Shown: positions 51,320 to 61,392, counted from the stretch's first letter. The stretch is DNA of 64,000 bases from Archivesica marissinica (GCA_014843695.1 CM026398.1:48201579-48265578); one strand, 5' to 3'. Notes: a model not told the origin generated them from the sequence alone. Made by a program: numbers and translations.

Positions 51320-51504
51320 TTAAGCTAACCAAGCAGTTATACTGAAGCAAATTGTTATTCGGTATTTAGTTGTGTTTAATCGATTTAGAGTTGCAGTAAT
51401 TCTACTTGCATACTGCTGTATGTGCTGGATGAGGACATCGGACACACATCTTAATATCGTTACAAGTCGTATACAGAGAGTATAACGTTTAATGTTCATA
51501 GTAT
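51320..51504. other. Array edge and short unique spacer
   Basis: A single decayed unit ('agcagttatactgaagcaaa') lies at 51330, then unique sequence with no recognised feature. Confidence 0.5.
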
Positions 51505-51576
51505 AAGTATGTAGGACAGTCTAGTAGTTACAGCTAGAACCACTTACTGATTTTCTTAGACAAGGAACTTAAATTC

Positions 51577-51608
<32 letters not shown>

Positions 51609-52150
51609 CCTCTCTCTCTCTCCTCTTTCTCTATATCTCTCCTCTCTCCCTCTCTCTCTCCTCTCTCTCTCCTCTCTCCCTCTCTCTCCTCCCTCTCTCT
51701 CCTCCCTTCTCCCTCTCTCTCCCCCTCTCTCTCTCTCCCTCTCTCTCTCTCCCTTCTCTCTCCCTCTCTCTCTCTCTCTCTCTCCCCTCTCGCTCTCCCT
51801 CTCTCTCTCTCTCCTCTCTCCTCTCCCCTCTCTCCCTCTCTCCCTCTCCTCTCCCTCTTCCCTCTCCTCTCCCTCCTCTCTCTCCTCTCTCTCTCTCTCC
51901 TCTCTCCTCCTCTTCTCTCTCCCTCTCTCTCCTCTCTCTCCTCTCTCTCCTCTCTCCCTCCTCCTCCCTCCCTCTCCCTCTCCTCTCTCTCCTCCTCTCC
52001 TCTCTCTCTCTCCCTCTCTTTCTCTCTTTCTCTCTTTCTCTCTCTCTCTCTCCCTCGGGGATTACACCAATACATGATGTCTCAAGAGAGCGATTTAAAC
52101 TCATGTTGTAAAAACATGTTTCACAATTGAGCTATAATAAATGTGTATGA
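51505..52150 (+). mobile_element. SINE family C split by a microsatellite
   Basis: The left part, 'agacaaggaacttaaattcc' (about 51559), aligns with 'aggcaaggcatttaaattcc' of the copy at 27283. The right part, 'ctccctcggggattacacca' through 'tctcaagagagcgattt' and 'catgtttcacaattgagcta', aligns with the SINE's 3' half and tail. Between them lies ~480 bp of CT repeats at exactly the place of the SINE's own pyrimidine segment. Confidence 0.65.
51573..52056. repeat. Pyrimidine (CT)n microsatellite
   Basis: Almost uninterrupted C/T on the plus strand, mixed tctctc/tctccc/cctct motifs with a single G at about 51790. The Arg/Glu-rich minus-strand frames are composition by-products. Long polypurine-polypyrimidine tracts can form triplex (H-DNA). 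Confidence 0.95.
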
Positions 52151-52915
52151 TAAATCTAGTAAATGTATATTATTGATTTTTTGGATTGAAAATCACCACA
52201 ACCCGATTCTTAGTTTAAATACCATTTTATTTCTCTGACATCATCATAATTATGTATTTTATACACGAGAAATGTACAGATTATATTAGAAAACAAGCAT
52301 TCAGCAATCAAATGAGTTGAATTACAGCGCGGTTATATACATGTATAATATAATATATAGATATGCGCATGCGTGAAAAGGTGATGGGTCAGACCGTTTG
52401 TAGTGATGAGAACAAAATACAGGTTATTAGTTATTAGTAATATAACTATGTATCCCTTGTCACACTGAAGACGTAATAACAGGAACCTAGATAGATAGGT
52501 ATTTGACGACAGTAAATTCGATTTTTCTCTGCCGTAGATAACAGGAATTCTCGAATAGGTAAATGATCGGCTTTTAACTATCAGTTGGCGTAAATAAGAG
52601 CATTGTATTTCCGATAAAAATATTTAATAATAATTATTTCGAATTTGCATTTAAAATCATGCATAGAAAGCAACCAGATTGCTTTAAGCCGACCATTTAT
52701 ATTAGTGTTCAATTTGTAACATTAAGGAGACAACAATAAAGATGTTTGTGAATAAAAAAGGAGTTTCCCGCCAAATAAATGCCATGTTTTGTCAACAAAT
52801 ATATCCCAAACTCTATATCACTATGAAATATAAAACACTCAGCTACCTTGAGGTACCTTACACGTACTTAACTTCTAAACAGTGTACAGTTTCCCGACAC
52901 AATTAAGTAGAAAAT
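52151..52915. other. Unassigned AT-rich spacer
   Basis: No exon or RNA gene recognised. 'aacaggaacctagatagata' at about 52478 matches the complement of the right tip of the long-TIR element (53701-53722), so it may be the true outer end of that element or another copy's end. Confidence 0.45.
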
Positions 52916-52921
52916 GGATTT

Positions 52922-53722
52922 ACCTAGAACTTCACTTACTTCATAATTTGGCTACAATATTTCAATTGAAAATACTGTCGGTATCTGATAAAAAGAGATG
53001 AATTTAATGAACCTTTCTGGTAACATTTCGTCAAGTGAGCCTACGAAATATTCTAACATCTCGCGGCAGCCGAGAACTAACGAGATTACCTGACCGTGAC
53101 ATGATCCTGTCAATCAATACTTGCAACGTTATGTTCGACCTGCCAACAATGATTTACGTACAGTCAGTTATTCGCTCTTGTGATTTATCAAGCTTATGGC
53201 ACTGGATCCAAACGCGTCAACTCGCCAAGCCACTCGGAAAAGTTCGGACATGTTCGGTGATACTAATTTGCATACGGTGTCCTATTTTAGAACTAGTTTT
53301 AAATTACGATCACGTTACTAGAATGTGAGTGGCTGCGGACAATGCCGAACGTCTTTGGGTCAAATTCGGGATACTATTCATGTCTTTGATTGCATTTCGT
53401 TACTGAGACACGTCGGTAATAATGGTTTTATAATTAGTACTATTAAATGATAACGATCTTCTCGGTAATAAATTGTTAAACTCATTTTGAACAAGAATAT
53501 GACATTAAACAGGATCTGTTTGATTGACAGGATGATGTCATGATTGGGTATTTTCGTTAGTTCTCAGCCGTGCCGAGATTTTATGAGATTTCATTGTCTC
53601 GCTGACGAAATGTTATCAGAAAAAGTCACTAACTTAATCTCATGTTATTACATACGAACAGTAAGTCCAATCGAAATATCGTAACCAAGTTATAAGTAAG
53701 TGCATCGATCTAGGTTCCTGTT
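52922..53722. mobile_element. Long-TIR (foldback-type) element, ~0.8 kb
   Basis: The left arm at 52922-53125 and the right arm at 53500-53722 are inverted relatives over about 200 bp, with roughly a fifth of positions differing. Matching landmarks include 'taacatttcgtcaa' with 'taacatttcgtcag', 'ccgagaactaacga' with 'ctgagaactaacga', and 'atcctgtcaatcaa' on both. The 97-codon frame 53035-53328 starts in the left arm and has no known domain. Confidence 0.65.
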
Positions 53723-53747
53723 CTAAGTATGAGAATTGTCTAGAACA

Positions 53748-54110
53748 TTTAAAGTGACATTGCAAATCGCTGAAAGCAAAATAAATGCATTTTACGCATA
53801 CATAGCGTTGCTACTACAAATTCTTCCGAAGAAATTCGAACATTAACTTTCAATCAATAAACAGGGTGTTTGCGGACTAGACTACGAACTCTCAAACGTG
53901 AAAATAGGATTCCATATAGCCGCCAGCCATGCTCCTGAATTGACGTTTGTTTATGTAGTCGAGTGTATATACTAAACGCGTGATACTGTCGATTAGAGCT
54001 AATTTAAATAAGATTAAGTCAAACTTGATCAAACCCATCAACATTGTGCTTCGGAGAAATAAAATATATAGGTGACACAGACGTAACAATTATTCTGTAC
54101 ATTAGTAACA
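53748..54110. mobile_element. MITE family M530, copy 2, right end lost
   Basis: Starts TTTAAAGTGACATTGCAAATCGC and follows copy 1 (16340) through 'cgaacattaactttcaatca', 'caataaacagggtgtttgcg' and 'cctgaattgacgtttg', with alignment fading after about 54000. No right terminal repeat is found. It begins about 25 bp from the end of the long-TIR element. Confidence 0.75.
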
Positions 54111-54407
54111 CTTAGATTAATAGGTTTAATCATCAACAAGTAGTTTTAATCTTTATTAGTATCGTATACGTCGTACATAATTCGGTACAATAGAAAACTA
54201 AAATAATGCACACACTACAAACATTCGTATCACAGTTAGCTAGGACGGTTTGTTTCCATAATGATATCAGATTTTCATAACACTTAAGTTGCCATGGATT
54301 CACAACTCTCATATTTAGTAGAACGAATAAGACAAAATATCGCGCAAAATTTGACAATTAGTGTAGCTTAGCTTGTGTAGGTTCAGATAAAACAAGGTAC
54401 CAGCATT
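54111..54407. other. Unassigned spacer
   Basis: AT-rich, nothing recognised; the 74-codon minus frame at 54133-54357 has no support. Confidence 0.4.
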
Positions 54408-54416
54408 ATCGACATT

Positions 54417-54711
54417 ACAGACGGATCTGTAGTCCAGTGGTTAACACGTTGGACAGGTAATCCAGGGATCGCAGGTTCCATTCTCCGCATGACCCTAATA
54501 CAATTAACTGTCTTTCAGATGGGACTTTAAACCGAAGTCTCGTGTCGGTGCTTTACATCGTGCACGTAAAAGAATCAGAGGAGTCTCTGGAATGCGTCTC
54601 TGTCTGTATCATTGCACTATCCTTCAACAATCTAAAATGACTAATCTCTTCAGGAGGCGTCGCTCATATGGGCAACCGGTAGCGGCGATAAATAAACGTA
54701 AAAACACATAA
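54417..54711 (+). mobile_element. SINE family A, full length
   Basis: tRNA-like head with A-box region 'gtagtccagtggttaacacg' and B box 'gcaggttccattctcc' (degenerate), then body and tail 'gggcaaccggtagcggcgat'. Direct repeats ATCGACATT at 54408-54416 and 54712-54720. Confidence 0.92.
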
Positions 54712-54795
54712 ATCGACATTGTAACAGGTCGCCAACTTGGATAGATGCCAACGGAAGTGACAATGTTACAAACAAAACCACTTGCAAATACCAGC

Positions 54796-55037
54796 CATGT
54801 TATACCCGACTATCATGTGCCACTGTTGCTTAGAAGCCAATATACATTGGAAAACGTATTATGTTTATTGCGGTCATTTTTAAATTCAAGTTTGATGGCC
54901 TGATATCATGTTGATTATGTTATACTCGAATATCATGTTCCACTGTTGCTTAGAAGCCAATATACATTGGAAAACGTATTATATTTATTGCGGTCATGTT
55001 TATATTCAGGTTTGATGGCCTGATATCATGTTGATTG
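54796..55037. repeat. 121-bp tandem duplication
   Basis: Two copies starting 'atgttatacccgactatcat' (54796) and 'atgttatactcgaatatcat' (54917), about 95% alike, each ending 'ggcctgatatcatgttgatt'. Confidence 0.92.
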
Positions 55038-55411
55038 CGATGGGTACCAAGTCTTATCTCAATCAACACATGTTAAGCTACCTGTATGCCAATGGTCATG
55101 CCTTTATCAAAACTTACATGATTTTTATGATATCTGAGCTTTAGTCGCAGTACTAATTCTTGCCTAGTTGGTTTAACCGTTGAACATTATTTTACCTAAG
55201 ATATATAAAAAAATTAAAAAACCAGGCTCATATTTTCAATATACTGATGACATGTTATTTTTTATTGATTTGTTTTAAGAATTACTCATTCAGGAATAAG
55301 TATACGTAATTGGACAATTCAAAGCAAAGGGTTCGTCTATCGTCTAAATTAGTGGCTGGTGCTCTGGAGAAATACAAGTAGGGCAGACATATTTTACATA
55401 AGTGAAAATGC
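55038..55411. other. Unassigned AT-rich spacer
   Basis: No recognisable feature. Confidence 0.4.
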
Positions 55412-55417
55412 ATGCCC

Positions 55418-55495
55418 TGTTACGCCGCATAGAGCTCCGAACCCATATAACTCCTAGAGGAGCTCTATGGGTTAGGAGCTCTATGCGGCGTAACA
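55418..55495. mobile_element. 78-bp foldback mini-element
   Basis: Nearly the entire element is one hairpin: left end TGTTACGCCGCATAGAGCTC, right end its complement, with an almost empty loop. Flanked by the 6-bp direct repeat ATGCCC (55412-55417, 55496-55501). Arms differ at a few positions. No relative elsewhere in the window. Confidence 0.75.
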
Positions 55496-55559
55496 ATGCC
55501 CTTATGCAGTAACGCACGCAGCAGTGACCTGTAGACTACTGATGATGTAAACCAAACAA

Positions 55560-55782
55560 TCACTGTATTTGGGGGGGGGGGGCTCTATCCTCACTCAATG
55601 CATTTATATATCATACATTATATACATGCTTTAATTAATTCAGTTCAGTTCGAAACTAAATAATCGCCTCACACATCTATAATCAACAGCTCTTCCAAGT
55701 TAAAGGCTCCAAATATCCAAGATATGAACACTATCAAACAATGACCTGAAAATAAAACGAAGGTAAGAATTAGCTATGTCAA
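55560..55782. other. Spacer with G run
   Basis: A 12-base G run at about 55570 and AT-rich sequence; nothing else recognised. Confidence 0.4.
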
Positions 55783-55784
55783 AG

Positions 55785-55965
55785 TCGGTTATGTCGAATG
55801 CTCCGGTTATCTCGAATTCGGATCAAAGTCCCGTTTCAGACACTATCATTTTACATATAACTGGATCTGTTTATATCGAATTTCGTTAAGTCAAACTTCG
55901 GTTATGTCAAAGTATTTTGTTCGGTCCGACGGAGTTCGACATAGCGGATGTAGACTGTATAATGA
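55785..55965 (-). mobile_element. Terminal fragment of a Tc1/pogo-like MITE (tentative)
   Basis: Repeated 'cggttatgtcgaa'-type phrases ('gtcggttatgtcgaatgctc', 'cttcggttatgtcaaagta', 'gagttcgacatagcggatgt'). The right end complement starts 'cagtctacatccgctatgtc', in the style of pogo/Tigger ends. Only one end is visible. Confidence 0.4.
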
Positions 55966-56004
55966 TATTGCAGCTTTATAATAAAAAAAGTATAAACCTT
56001 ATTC

Positions 56005-56135
56005 ATTTCAAAACGATTGCGAAACAAACTGTAACAACTTATATTAATCACTCTCGTGGGCGCAGATGACAGCGTGTTTGTGGTCATTCGTGTGGGAGGA
56101 AACCGGAGTACCTGGTGAAATCCCGGATACTCAGC
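56005..56135 (-). mobile_element. SINE family B, 3' part
   Basis: Minus-strand tail and core: complement contains 'ggtactccggtttcctccca' and 'gagagtgattaatataagtt'. The head and B box are missing. Confidence 0.8.
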
Positions 56136-56324
56136 CGCCGTCTATTGCAGCATTAGTCCAAATATACTGTGATATAAACTTGAAATAAACAATGTAACGA
56201 GCATAATGCATGTACACAATATAAATTACATGTATGCAAGCTACAATCTGTTTGCACCATTGTACTAGGACACAATGCAGTTGTCCATCATAATATCAGT
56301 GTTTTAATTACAAGATATGGGCCT

Positions 56325-56391
56325 TCGTGGTCGAGTGATTACCGTCGCTGACATCAAATTGCTTGACCCTCACTGCTTCGAATCCCAGGCG
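56325..56391 (+). mobile_element. tRNA-like SINE head fragment
   Basis: 'gggccttcgtggtcgagtga' (A-box type) and 'ctgcttcgaatcccagg' (B-box type). It is cut off by the family A SINE that follows. Confidence 0.45.
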
Positions 56392-56668
56392 GATATGTAG
56401 TCCAGTGGCAACATGCTGGACTGGTAATCCAGGGATCGCAGGTTCGATCCCCCGTCTGACCATAATAAAATTAACAGTCTTTCAGATGGGACGTTAAACC
56501 GAGGTCTCATGTCGGTGCGTTACACCGTGCACGTAAACGAATCAGGGGAGATTCTGGAATGGGTCTCTGTCTGTATCATGCACTATCCTCCACTAATATC
56601 GTCAGGAGGCGTCGCTCATATGGGCAACCGGTAGCGACGATAAATAAACGTAAAAACACACAATCGAA
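56392..56668 (+). mobile_element. SINE family A
   Basis: tRNA-Thr-like head (anticodon loop CTGGTAA, giving GGT), B box 'caggttcgatcccccgtctg', body and tail 'gggcaaccggtagcgacgat'. Missing about 10 bases in the body compared with other copies ('cactaatatcgtcagg'). Confidence 0.9.
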
Positions 56669-56875
56669 AGTAACACTTTTGGCTAATTGTGAATTGTGAA
56701 CCAACTTTTCGCGCTTACTTTAAGAAATAAAATTATTCTAAATTTATAAACAGTAACAGTATTTTCGTAGCGGTAATTGTGTTTCAACATAATTACACAC
56801 CTTTTAAAGTAATAACTTCCACAATTGAGTAATTAATGTCTATATAATAATAATCATATAATGTAGGTGTGCGTT

Positions 56876-57162
56876 ACAGACGGATCTGTAGTCCAGTGGT
56901 AACACGCTGGACTGGTAATCCAGGGATCGCAGGTTCGATCCCCATCTGACCGTAATAAAATTAACAGTCTTTCAGATGGGACGTTAAACCGAGGTCTCGT
57001 GTCGGTGCTTTACACCGTGCACGTAAAAGAACCAGATGAGACTCTGGAATGGTTCTCTGTCTGTATCATTGCACTATCCTCCAAAATCTAAAATCACTAA
57101 TCTCTTCAGGAGGCGTCGCTCATATGGCAACCGGTAGCGACGATAAATAAACGTAAAAACAC
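56876..57162 (+). mobile_element. SINE family A
   Basis: Complete head (loop CTGGTAA), body and tail. Close to the preceding copy and in the same orientation, about 210 bp downstream. Acceptor-stem 3' side has a one-base loss ('ccccatctgacc'). Confidence 0.9.
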
Positions 57163-57169
57163 AAACATT

Positions 57170-57370
57170 GGGTGTGTCTAATTCGTTCATGTGAGGAAAC
57201 TATCCAGATGGCATGATAATGGTCGATGGTTCTACCCGGGTATCTCTCCATGGATGAAATACTGCTCAGAGGGTCCCCCGCCCCCGAGATCTTCTTCCGC
57301 GAATAATAGTTGCAGAGTCGCAACATGACAGAAGCTGTCCATGCGATTTTAAACCCCAACAAACACATAA
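57170..57370. mobile_element. Dispersed mollusc-type repeat
   Basis: 'ttcatgtgaggaaactatcc', 'ggtcgatggttctacccggg', 'gatgaaatactgctcagagg' and 'gattttaaaccccaacaaac' follow in order the repeat I remember as abundant in bivalve genomes (version with 'gaggaagccatccagc' and 'gacgttaaaccc'). Memory-based, no alignment run. The 82-codon minus frame at 57120-57368 is a by-product. Confidence 0.5.
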
Positions 57371-57445
57371 GTTACAAGAACATCTAACGTCGCAATAGGA
57401 TTCACAGTAATAATTACCCATTCATTCACTCATGGTAATTCGATG

Positions 57446-57543
57446 CTATTCCTCTGCCTGTGTCTGAGGTGTATCCTCCGTTTGAATTGTGTCGTCAGTT
57501 TTATTCTCCCCCACAGGTTGCCCAGTTACTTTCTGTTCTTCAG
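57446..57543 (-). CDS. Possible 3'-terminal exon, acidic tail
   Basis: On the minus strand 'cgttacatacacag' ends in an AG acceptor at 57544, followed by 98 bases open to a TAG stop at 57446-57448. The peptide is hydrophilic and acidic (EEQKVTGQPVGENKTD then DTIQTEDTPQTQAEE), like the disordered C-terminus of a cytoplasmic protein. It has no domain. Too short to be convincing alone: a frame of 32 codons can be chance. If real, the gene's other exons lie at higher coordinates, beyond or hidden within the remaining 6.5 kb. Confidence 0.3.
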
Positions 57544-57615
57544 CTGTGTATGTAACGAGAAACGTGTGTTTGTTTTTTTCTTAATTTAAATATAATAATA
57601 CATATAATGTATAAT

Positions 57616-57770
57616 CACAGGAATTTGAAATGTTATCCATAAGCCACAACAGGTCTTGTACCTCTATCCTAGTACCCCCCTCTATTCTTTTCTTTAATAG
57701 AGGGGGGTCATAAGATAGAGGTACAAGACCTTTGATGGCTTATAAATGGATAACATTTCAAGTTCCTGTG
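57616..57770. mobile_element. Foldback MITE, copy 3
   Basis: 155 bp. Ends CACAGGAATTTGAAAT and complement, flanked by 7-bp repeats GTATAAT (57609-57615, 57771-57777). Arms have diverged from each other (small indels, 'caacaggtcttgt' against 'caaaggtcttgt'), so it is older than copy 1. Confidence 0.9.
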
Positions 57771-57834
57771 GTATAATGATCTACTTAGTATATCTACATA
57801 AACTACTAGTATTCCTATATGAACTCTGGTTATT

Positions 57835-58020
57835 TGTAATCGATTACATTTAGGTATAATTATCTCAGTAATTATTTTAGTAATTATCTCAGTAATAAGG
57901 TAGATAGATAGTTTATTTTCAATTCCATTAGGCTTAAAAGCCCATGAGGATAATGTATGCATGATATAAATGAACAGACAGTGAATTAACAAATAAATAT
58001 AGTAAACAATGCATGCATGT
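57835..58020 (-). mobile_element. LINE 3' end fragment (tentative)
   Basis: The complement reads 'gcttttaagcctaatggaat' then 'aataaactatctatctacc', a composition typical of LINE 3' UTRs ending in a short repeated tail; translated it gives 'KPNGIENKLSIYL', a phrase I recall from mollusc retroelement junk ORFs. No RT is present. Confidence 0.35.
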
Positions 58021-58650
58021 TAATAACTGATTTAACTAAATGGAGAAGGTTACAGAATTATTTTGAAATGTTTCAATGTACAAATTCGTATAAATTCGTG
58101 CAATATGAATCTAAATATTACGGACTTTGAGAAAACATGCATACATGGCATGGCGTATGACATCAATATTATTTTCAAATAATTAATTTATTTTTACCCT
58201 TTACCTTTGTACATTGAAATCAATTTCATGCAAATTTACAATGTTGTAATGAATAAAATAAAATAATGGAAATATTACTCCAAAATCTAGTTCCAACACT
58301 AGTTAGTTAACCTGTATCGAAAGGAAAAGGCCAACTTGTTGGATAACTCAAAATACTTCTATAGATTTAACATATGTACATATGTTATTTTTAAATATTA
58401 AGATTAACTTAGTTATTTTAATATACCAACCTTTTCGAAACAAAACAAAAGGTTAAGTATGTAAATAATACTCTACGTTCAATGATGCATATGCAAGCTA
58501 TTTAAAACTGTTAATATAAGGTGACGTATAGGCCCGTTGGGCCGGGTGTTAAAATTTCACGTTATACGGAATCTATGTTGTAAATATGTTGGAAAACACA
58601 AGTCACTATAATAAACAAAACAATTATCTTACAACTGGATACCATGGATG
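58021..58650. other. Unassigned AT-rich spacer
   Basis: No exon, RNA gene or repeat recognised. Confidence 0.45.
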
Positions 58651-58654
58651 CGAC

Positions 58655-58925
58655 TATTGTTATGTTATATTTCGGGTTTAACGCCTGCATCAGCACCATT
58701 TTGGGCTATATCGCCGGCGGGTAGTTTACCTAACAACACCTTTCCTGAGCAGGCTCCAGCGGTTCACCAGTACTTGGGTGCACCAACCTCCGTACGAAAC
58801 TGCCAACTTTTTCATATAAATGGGACACGGCTGGAGCGGGGCTCGAACCCGTGACCATCAGTGATGATAGGTTACAGTGGTGTATACAAGTCAGCGACCT
58901 TAACCGCTCGACCACGGAAGCGGAC
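58655..58925 (-). mobile_element. SINE family D with its own tail
   Basis: Minus strand: A-box region 'cgtggtcgagcggttaaggt', B box 'gggttcgagccccgctc', body matching 10235-10465 base for base over most of 140 bp, then, after 'aaactacccg', a different tail 'ccggcgatatagcccaaaat' and 'caggcgttaaacccgaaata'. Confidence 0.85.
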
Positions 58926-59149
58926 CTTTGGATGCGACTAACAATTGTTGAAACTGTATACTGCTAAGAATTAACACGAAATAAAACTGTGATTTAACCA
59001 TTGTGCTTTGAACTACAAATAAACATTGTGAACTATGCATAGCACTGTATGCAATATGTTCAGGGACAATATGCTTTTTTAATAGTTTCTCCAGTAACAT
59101 TCCGATATGGTTACACGCATGCACCTCATATGCCTGCAAAATGAGATTT

Positions 59150-59403
59150 CTGTCCGATTAGCACAGTGGTTAGCGCGCTCGCTTCTCACCAATGCAACCG
59201 GGTTCGATCCTCGGACCGGGAAGCATGTGAAATGGTACGGTGGTCGCCAGATCGGACAGGTGCGTTTTCACCGGGTACTCCGGTTTCCTCTCACACGAAT
59301 GACGACATATACGCTTTCATCCGCGCCAACGAGAGTGATTAATAGAAGTTGTTAAAACTTGCTTCGCAATCGTTGTAAAATAAATAAAGTTTTTTTTAAA
59401 AAT
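59150..59403 (+). mobile_element. SINE family B, full length
   Basis: Head folds in part as tRNA (GTCCGA with TCGGAC acceptor arms). A-box region 'tagcacagtggttagcgcgc', B box 'gggttcgatcc', core 'gggtactccggtttcctctc', tail 'gagagtgattaatagaagtt' and a T/A-rich end. Direct repeats TGAGATTTC at about 59141 and 59404. Confidence 0.93.
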
Positions 59404-59484
59404 TGAGATTTCTTTTTTGCGGAAAGGATATATATTCGTATTACTCGTCTTGATTGTTTGCATTACTTTGTCAATTATATTAAA

Positions 59485-60312
59485 ACAAAGCCATCAACAA
59501 CTGTCATGCTAAGCATACAAAGAATGCTCACAAAGCCATCAACAACTGTCATGCTAAGCATACAAACAATGCTCACACACAAAGCCATCAACAACTGTCA
59601 TGCTAAGCATACAAACAATGATCACACACAAAGCCATCAACAACTGCCATGCTAAGCATACAAACAATGCTCACAAAGCCATCAACAACTGTCATGCTAA
59701 GCATACAAGCAATACTCACAAAGCCATCAACAACTGTCATGCTAAGCATACAAACAATGCTCACACACAAAGCCATCAACAACTGTCATGCTAAGCATAC
59801 AAACAATGCTCACAAAGCCACCAACAACTGCCATGCTAAGCATACAAACAATGCTCACAAAGCCATCAACAACTGTCATGCTAAGCATACAAAGCCATCA
59901 ACAACTGTCATGCTAAGCATACAAACAATGCTCACAAAAACATCAACAACTGTCATGCTAAGCATACAAACAATGCTCACAAAGCCATCAACAACTGCCA
60001 TGCTAAGCATACAAACAATGCTCACAAAGCCATCAACAACTGTCATGCTAAGCATACAAACAATGCTCACACACAAAGCCATCAACAACTGCCATGCTAA
60101 GCATACAAACAATGCTCACAAAGCCATCAACAACTGCCATGCTAAGCATACAAACAATGCTCACACACAAAGCCATCAACAACTGTCATGCTAAGCATAC
60201 AAACAATGCTCACAAAGCCATCAACAACTGTCATGCTAAGCATACAAACAATGCTCACACACAAAGCCATCAACAACTGCCATGCTAAGCATACAAACAA
60301 TGTTCACAAAAA
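59485..60312. repeat. 45/49-bp minisatellite, ~18 units
   Basis: Unit 'acaaagccatcaacaactgt' then 'catgctaagcatacaaacaa' and 'tgctc', 45 bp, or 49 bp with an extra 'acac'. Units differ in tGtcat/tGccat and rare changes; one has lost 'aacaatgctcac'. Starts about 80 bp after SINE B. Confidence 0.95.
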
Positions 60313-60592
60313 CATAAAATAAGAAAAACAAATGTTCACTCGACAAGTTGATTCTATGAAACAGAAAATTATGAGAGTGGCCATCTTGGAAAAATAAAGT
60401 TGATTATAGTGTCACCCTTAATCAAAGGGCGGTCCAATTCCCACTTATGAGACACCTCTTATGAACATCAAGTCACTTCCCGAATCCTGTATTTGCAGGC
60501 AAGGTTCGAGGCCTTCAGTAATCATTATAGCCGGGGTTTCGCCAACCGACCACAACAAAATGAACCCCTGACGAGGTTAGCACCTTCAAACA
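60313..60592. other. Spacer with a probable SINE fragment
   Basis: Contains 'aaggttcgaggccttcagta' and 'tttcgccaaccgaccacaac'. Together with 'ccactaggccactggggcgg' at 60801-60820 it looks like a minus-strand tRNA-derived SINE that the family A SINE split. Confidence 0.4.
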
Positions 60593-60604
60593 CCTTAACC
60601 ACTA

Positions 60605-60794
60605 TGTGTTTTACGTTTATTTATCGTCGCTACCGGTTGCCCATATGAGCGACGCCTCCTGAAGAGATTAGTCATTTTAGATTTTTGGAGGATAGTGCAA
60701 TGATACAGACAGAGACCCATTCCAGAGTCTCCTCTGGTTCTTTTACGTGCACGGTGTAAAGCACCGACACGAGACCTCTGTTTAACATCCGATC
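60605..60794 (-). mobile_element. SINE family A, 5'-truncated, minus strand
   Basis: Tail and body present, tRNA-like head missing. Flanked by the perfect 12-bp direct repeat CCTTAACCACTA (60593-60604, 60795-60806), so truncation happened during target-primed insertion. The target is the A-box region of another SINE. Confidence 0.93.
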
Positions 60795-60911
60795 CCTTAA
60801 CCACTAGGCCACTGGGGCGGTTTATATTACCCCATTAGATCATTTGATTTTCATTACAACAATGTCGGAGTATAGACAGCACCTGATACAAACTTGAATC
60901 ATTGAAGTTTC

Positions 60912-61392
60912 ATTAAAGCGGAATTACATCGCAAAAACCACAAACATGCACATTATACGTATAAATAGCATTGCTACTACAAAATCGTCCGAAATCATTC
61001 GAACACTAATTTTTAATCAATAAACAGTGTTTTGCGGTCTACAAACTCTCAACAGTGAATGTAGGCTTTCATATAGCGGTGATTCGGCAACGGTCCTGAA
61101 TTGACTTGGAGTCTATGCTAAATGGGTGATCTGATCAGTCTAAAATATTCATAGACACAAATGTAAGACGTAACGGTGCATCTGTTCCATACGTCTTGTT
61201 AGTCAGCATCTACCCGGTCTATTACGCATGAATATAAACCCTATTTACATTATTATGCTATGTTAACAAACAAGCGTCGTATTTTGATAGTTGAAATACT
61301 CATCTTCTGTAAGCAAATATTTTGGAAACAAACTATAGACAATTACATTCTTTTTAATTTGCTTTTTTTCACCAATGCAGTGTCACTTTAAG
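60912..61392. mobile_element. MITE family M530, copy 3
   Basis: Starts ATTAAAGCGGAATTACATCGC and ends 'caatgcagtgtcactttaa', the decayed forms of the family termini. Interior matches copy 1 through 'caataaacagtgttttgcgg', 'gacgtaacggtgcatctgtt' and 'ttattatgctatgttaacaa'. Confidence 0.85.

Noticed and set aside
39104..51350. Frames of 800-1300 codons on both strands of the 18-bp array
   Set aside because: Same cause: an 18-bp unit with no stop in several frames. Both strands and several frames are open, and some frames are extended through N.
51569..52104. Arg/Glu-rich minus-strand frames of about 160 codons
   Set aside because: Translation of a CT microsatellite; both frames open because of composition only.
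53035..53328. 97-codon plus-strand frame
   Set aside because: Starts inside the left arm of the long-TIR element and runs through its core; no recognisable domain.
57120..57368. 82-codon minus-strand frame as a small gene
   Set aside because: Lies across the dispersed mollusc-type repeat and the end of a SINE; no domain and no splice context.
7390..57543. Death-domain exon and the 57.5-kb exon as one gene
   Set aside because: The 57.5-kb candidate carries a stop and would be upstream on the minus strand, so it cannot precede the Death-domain exon in one transcript.
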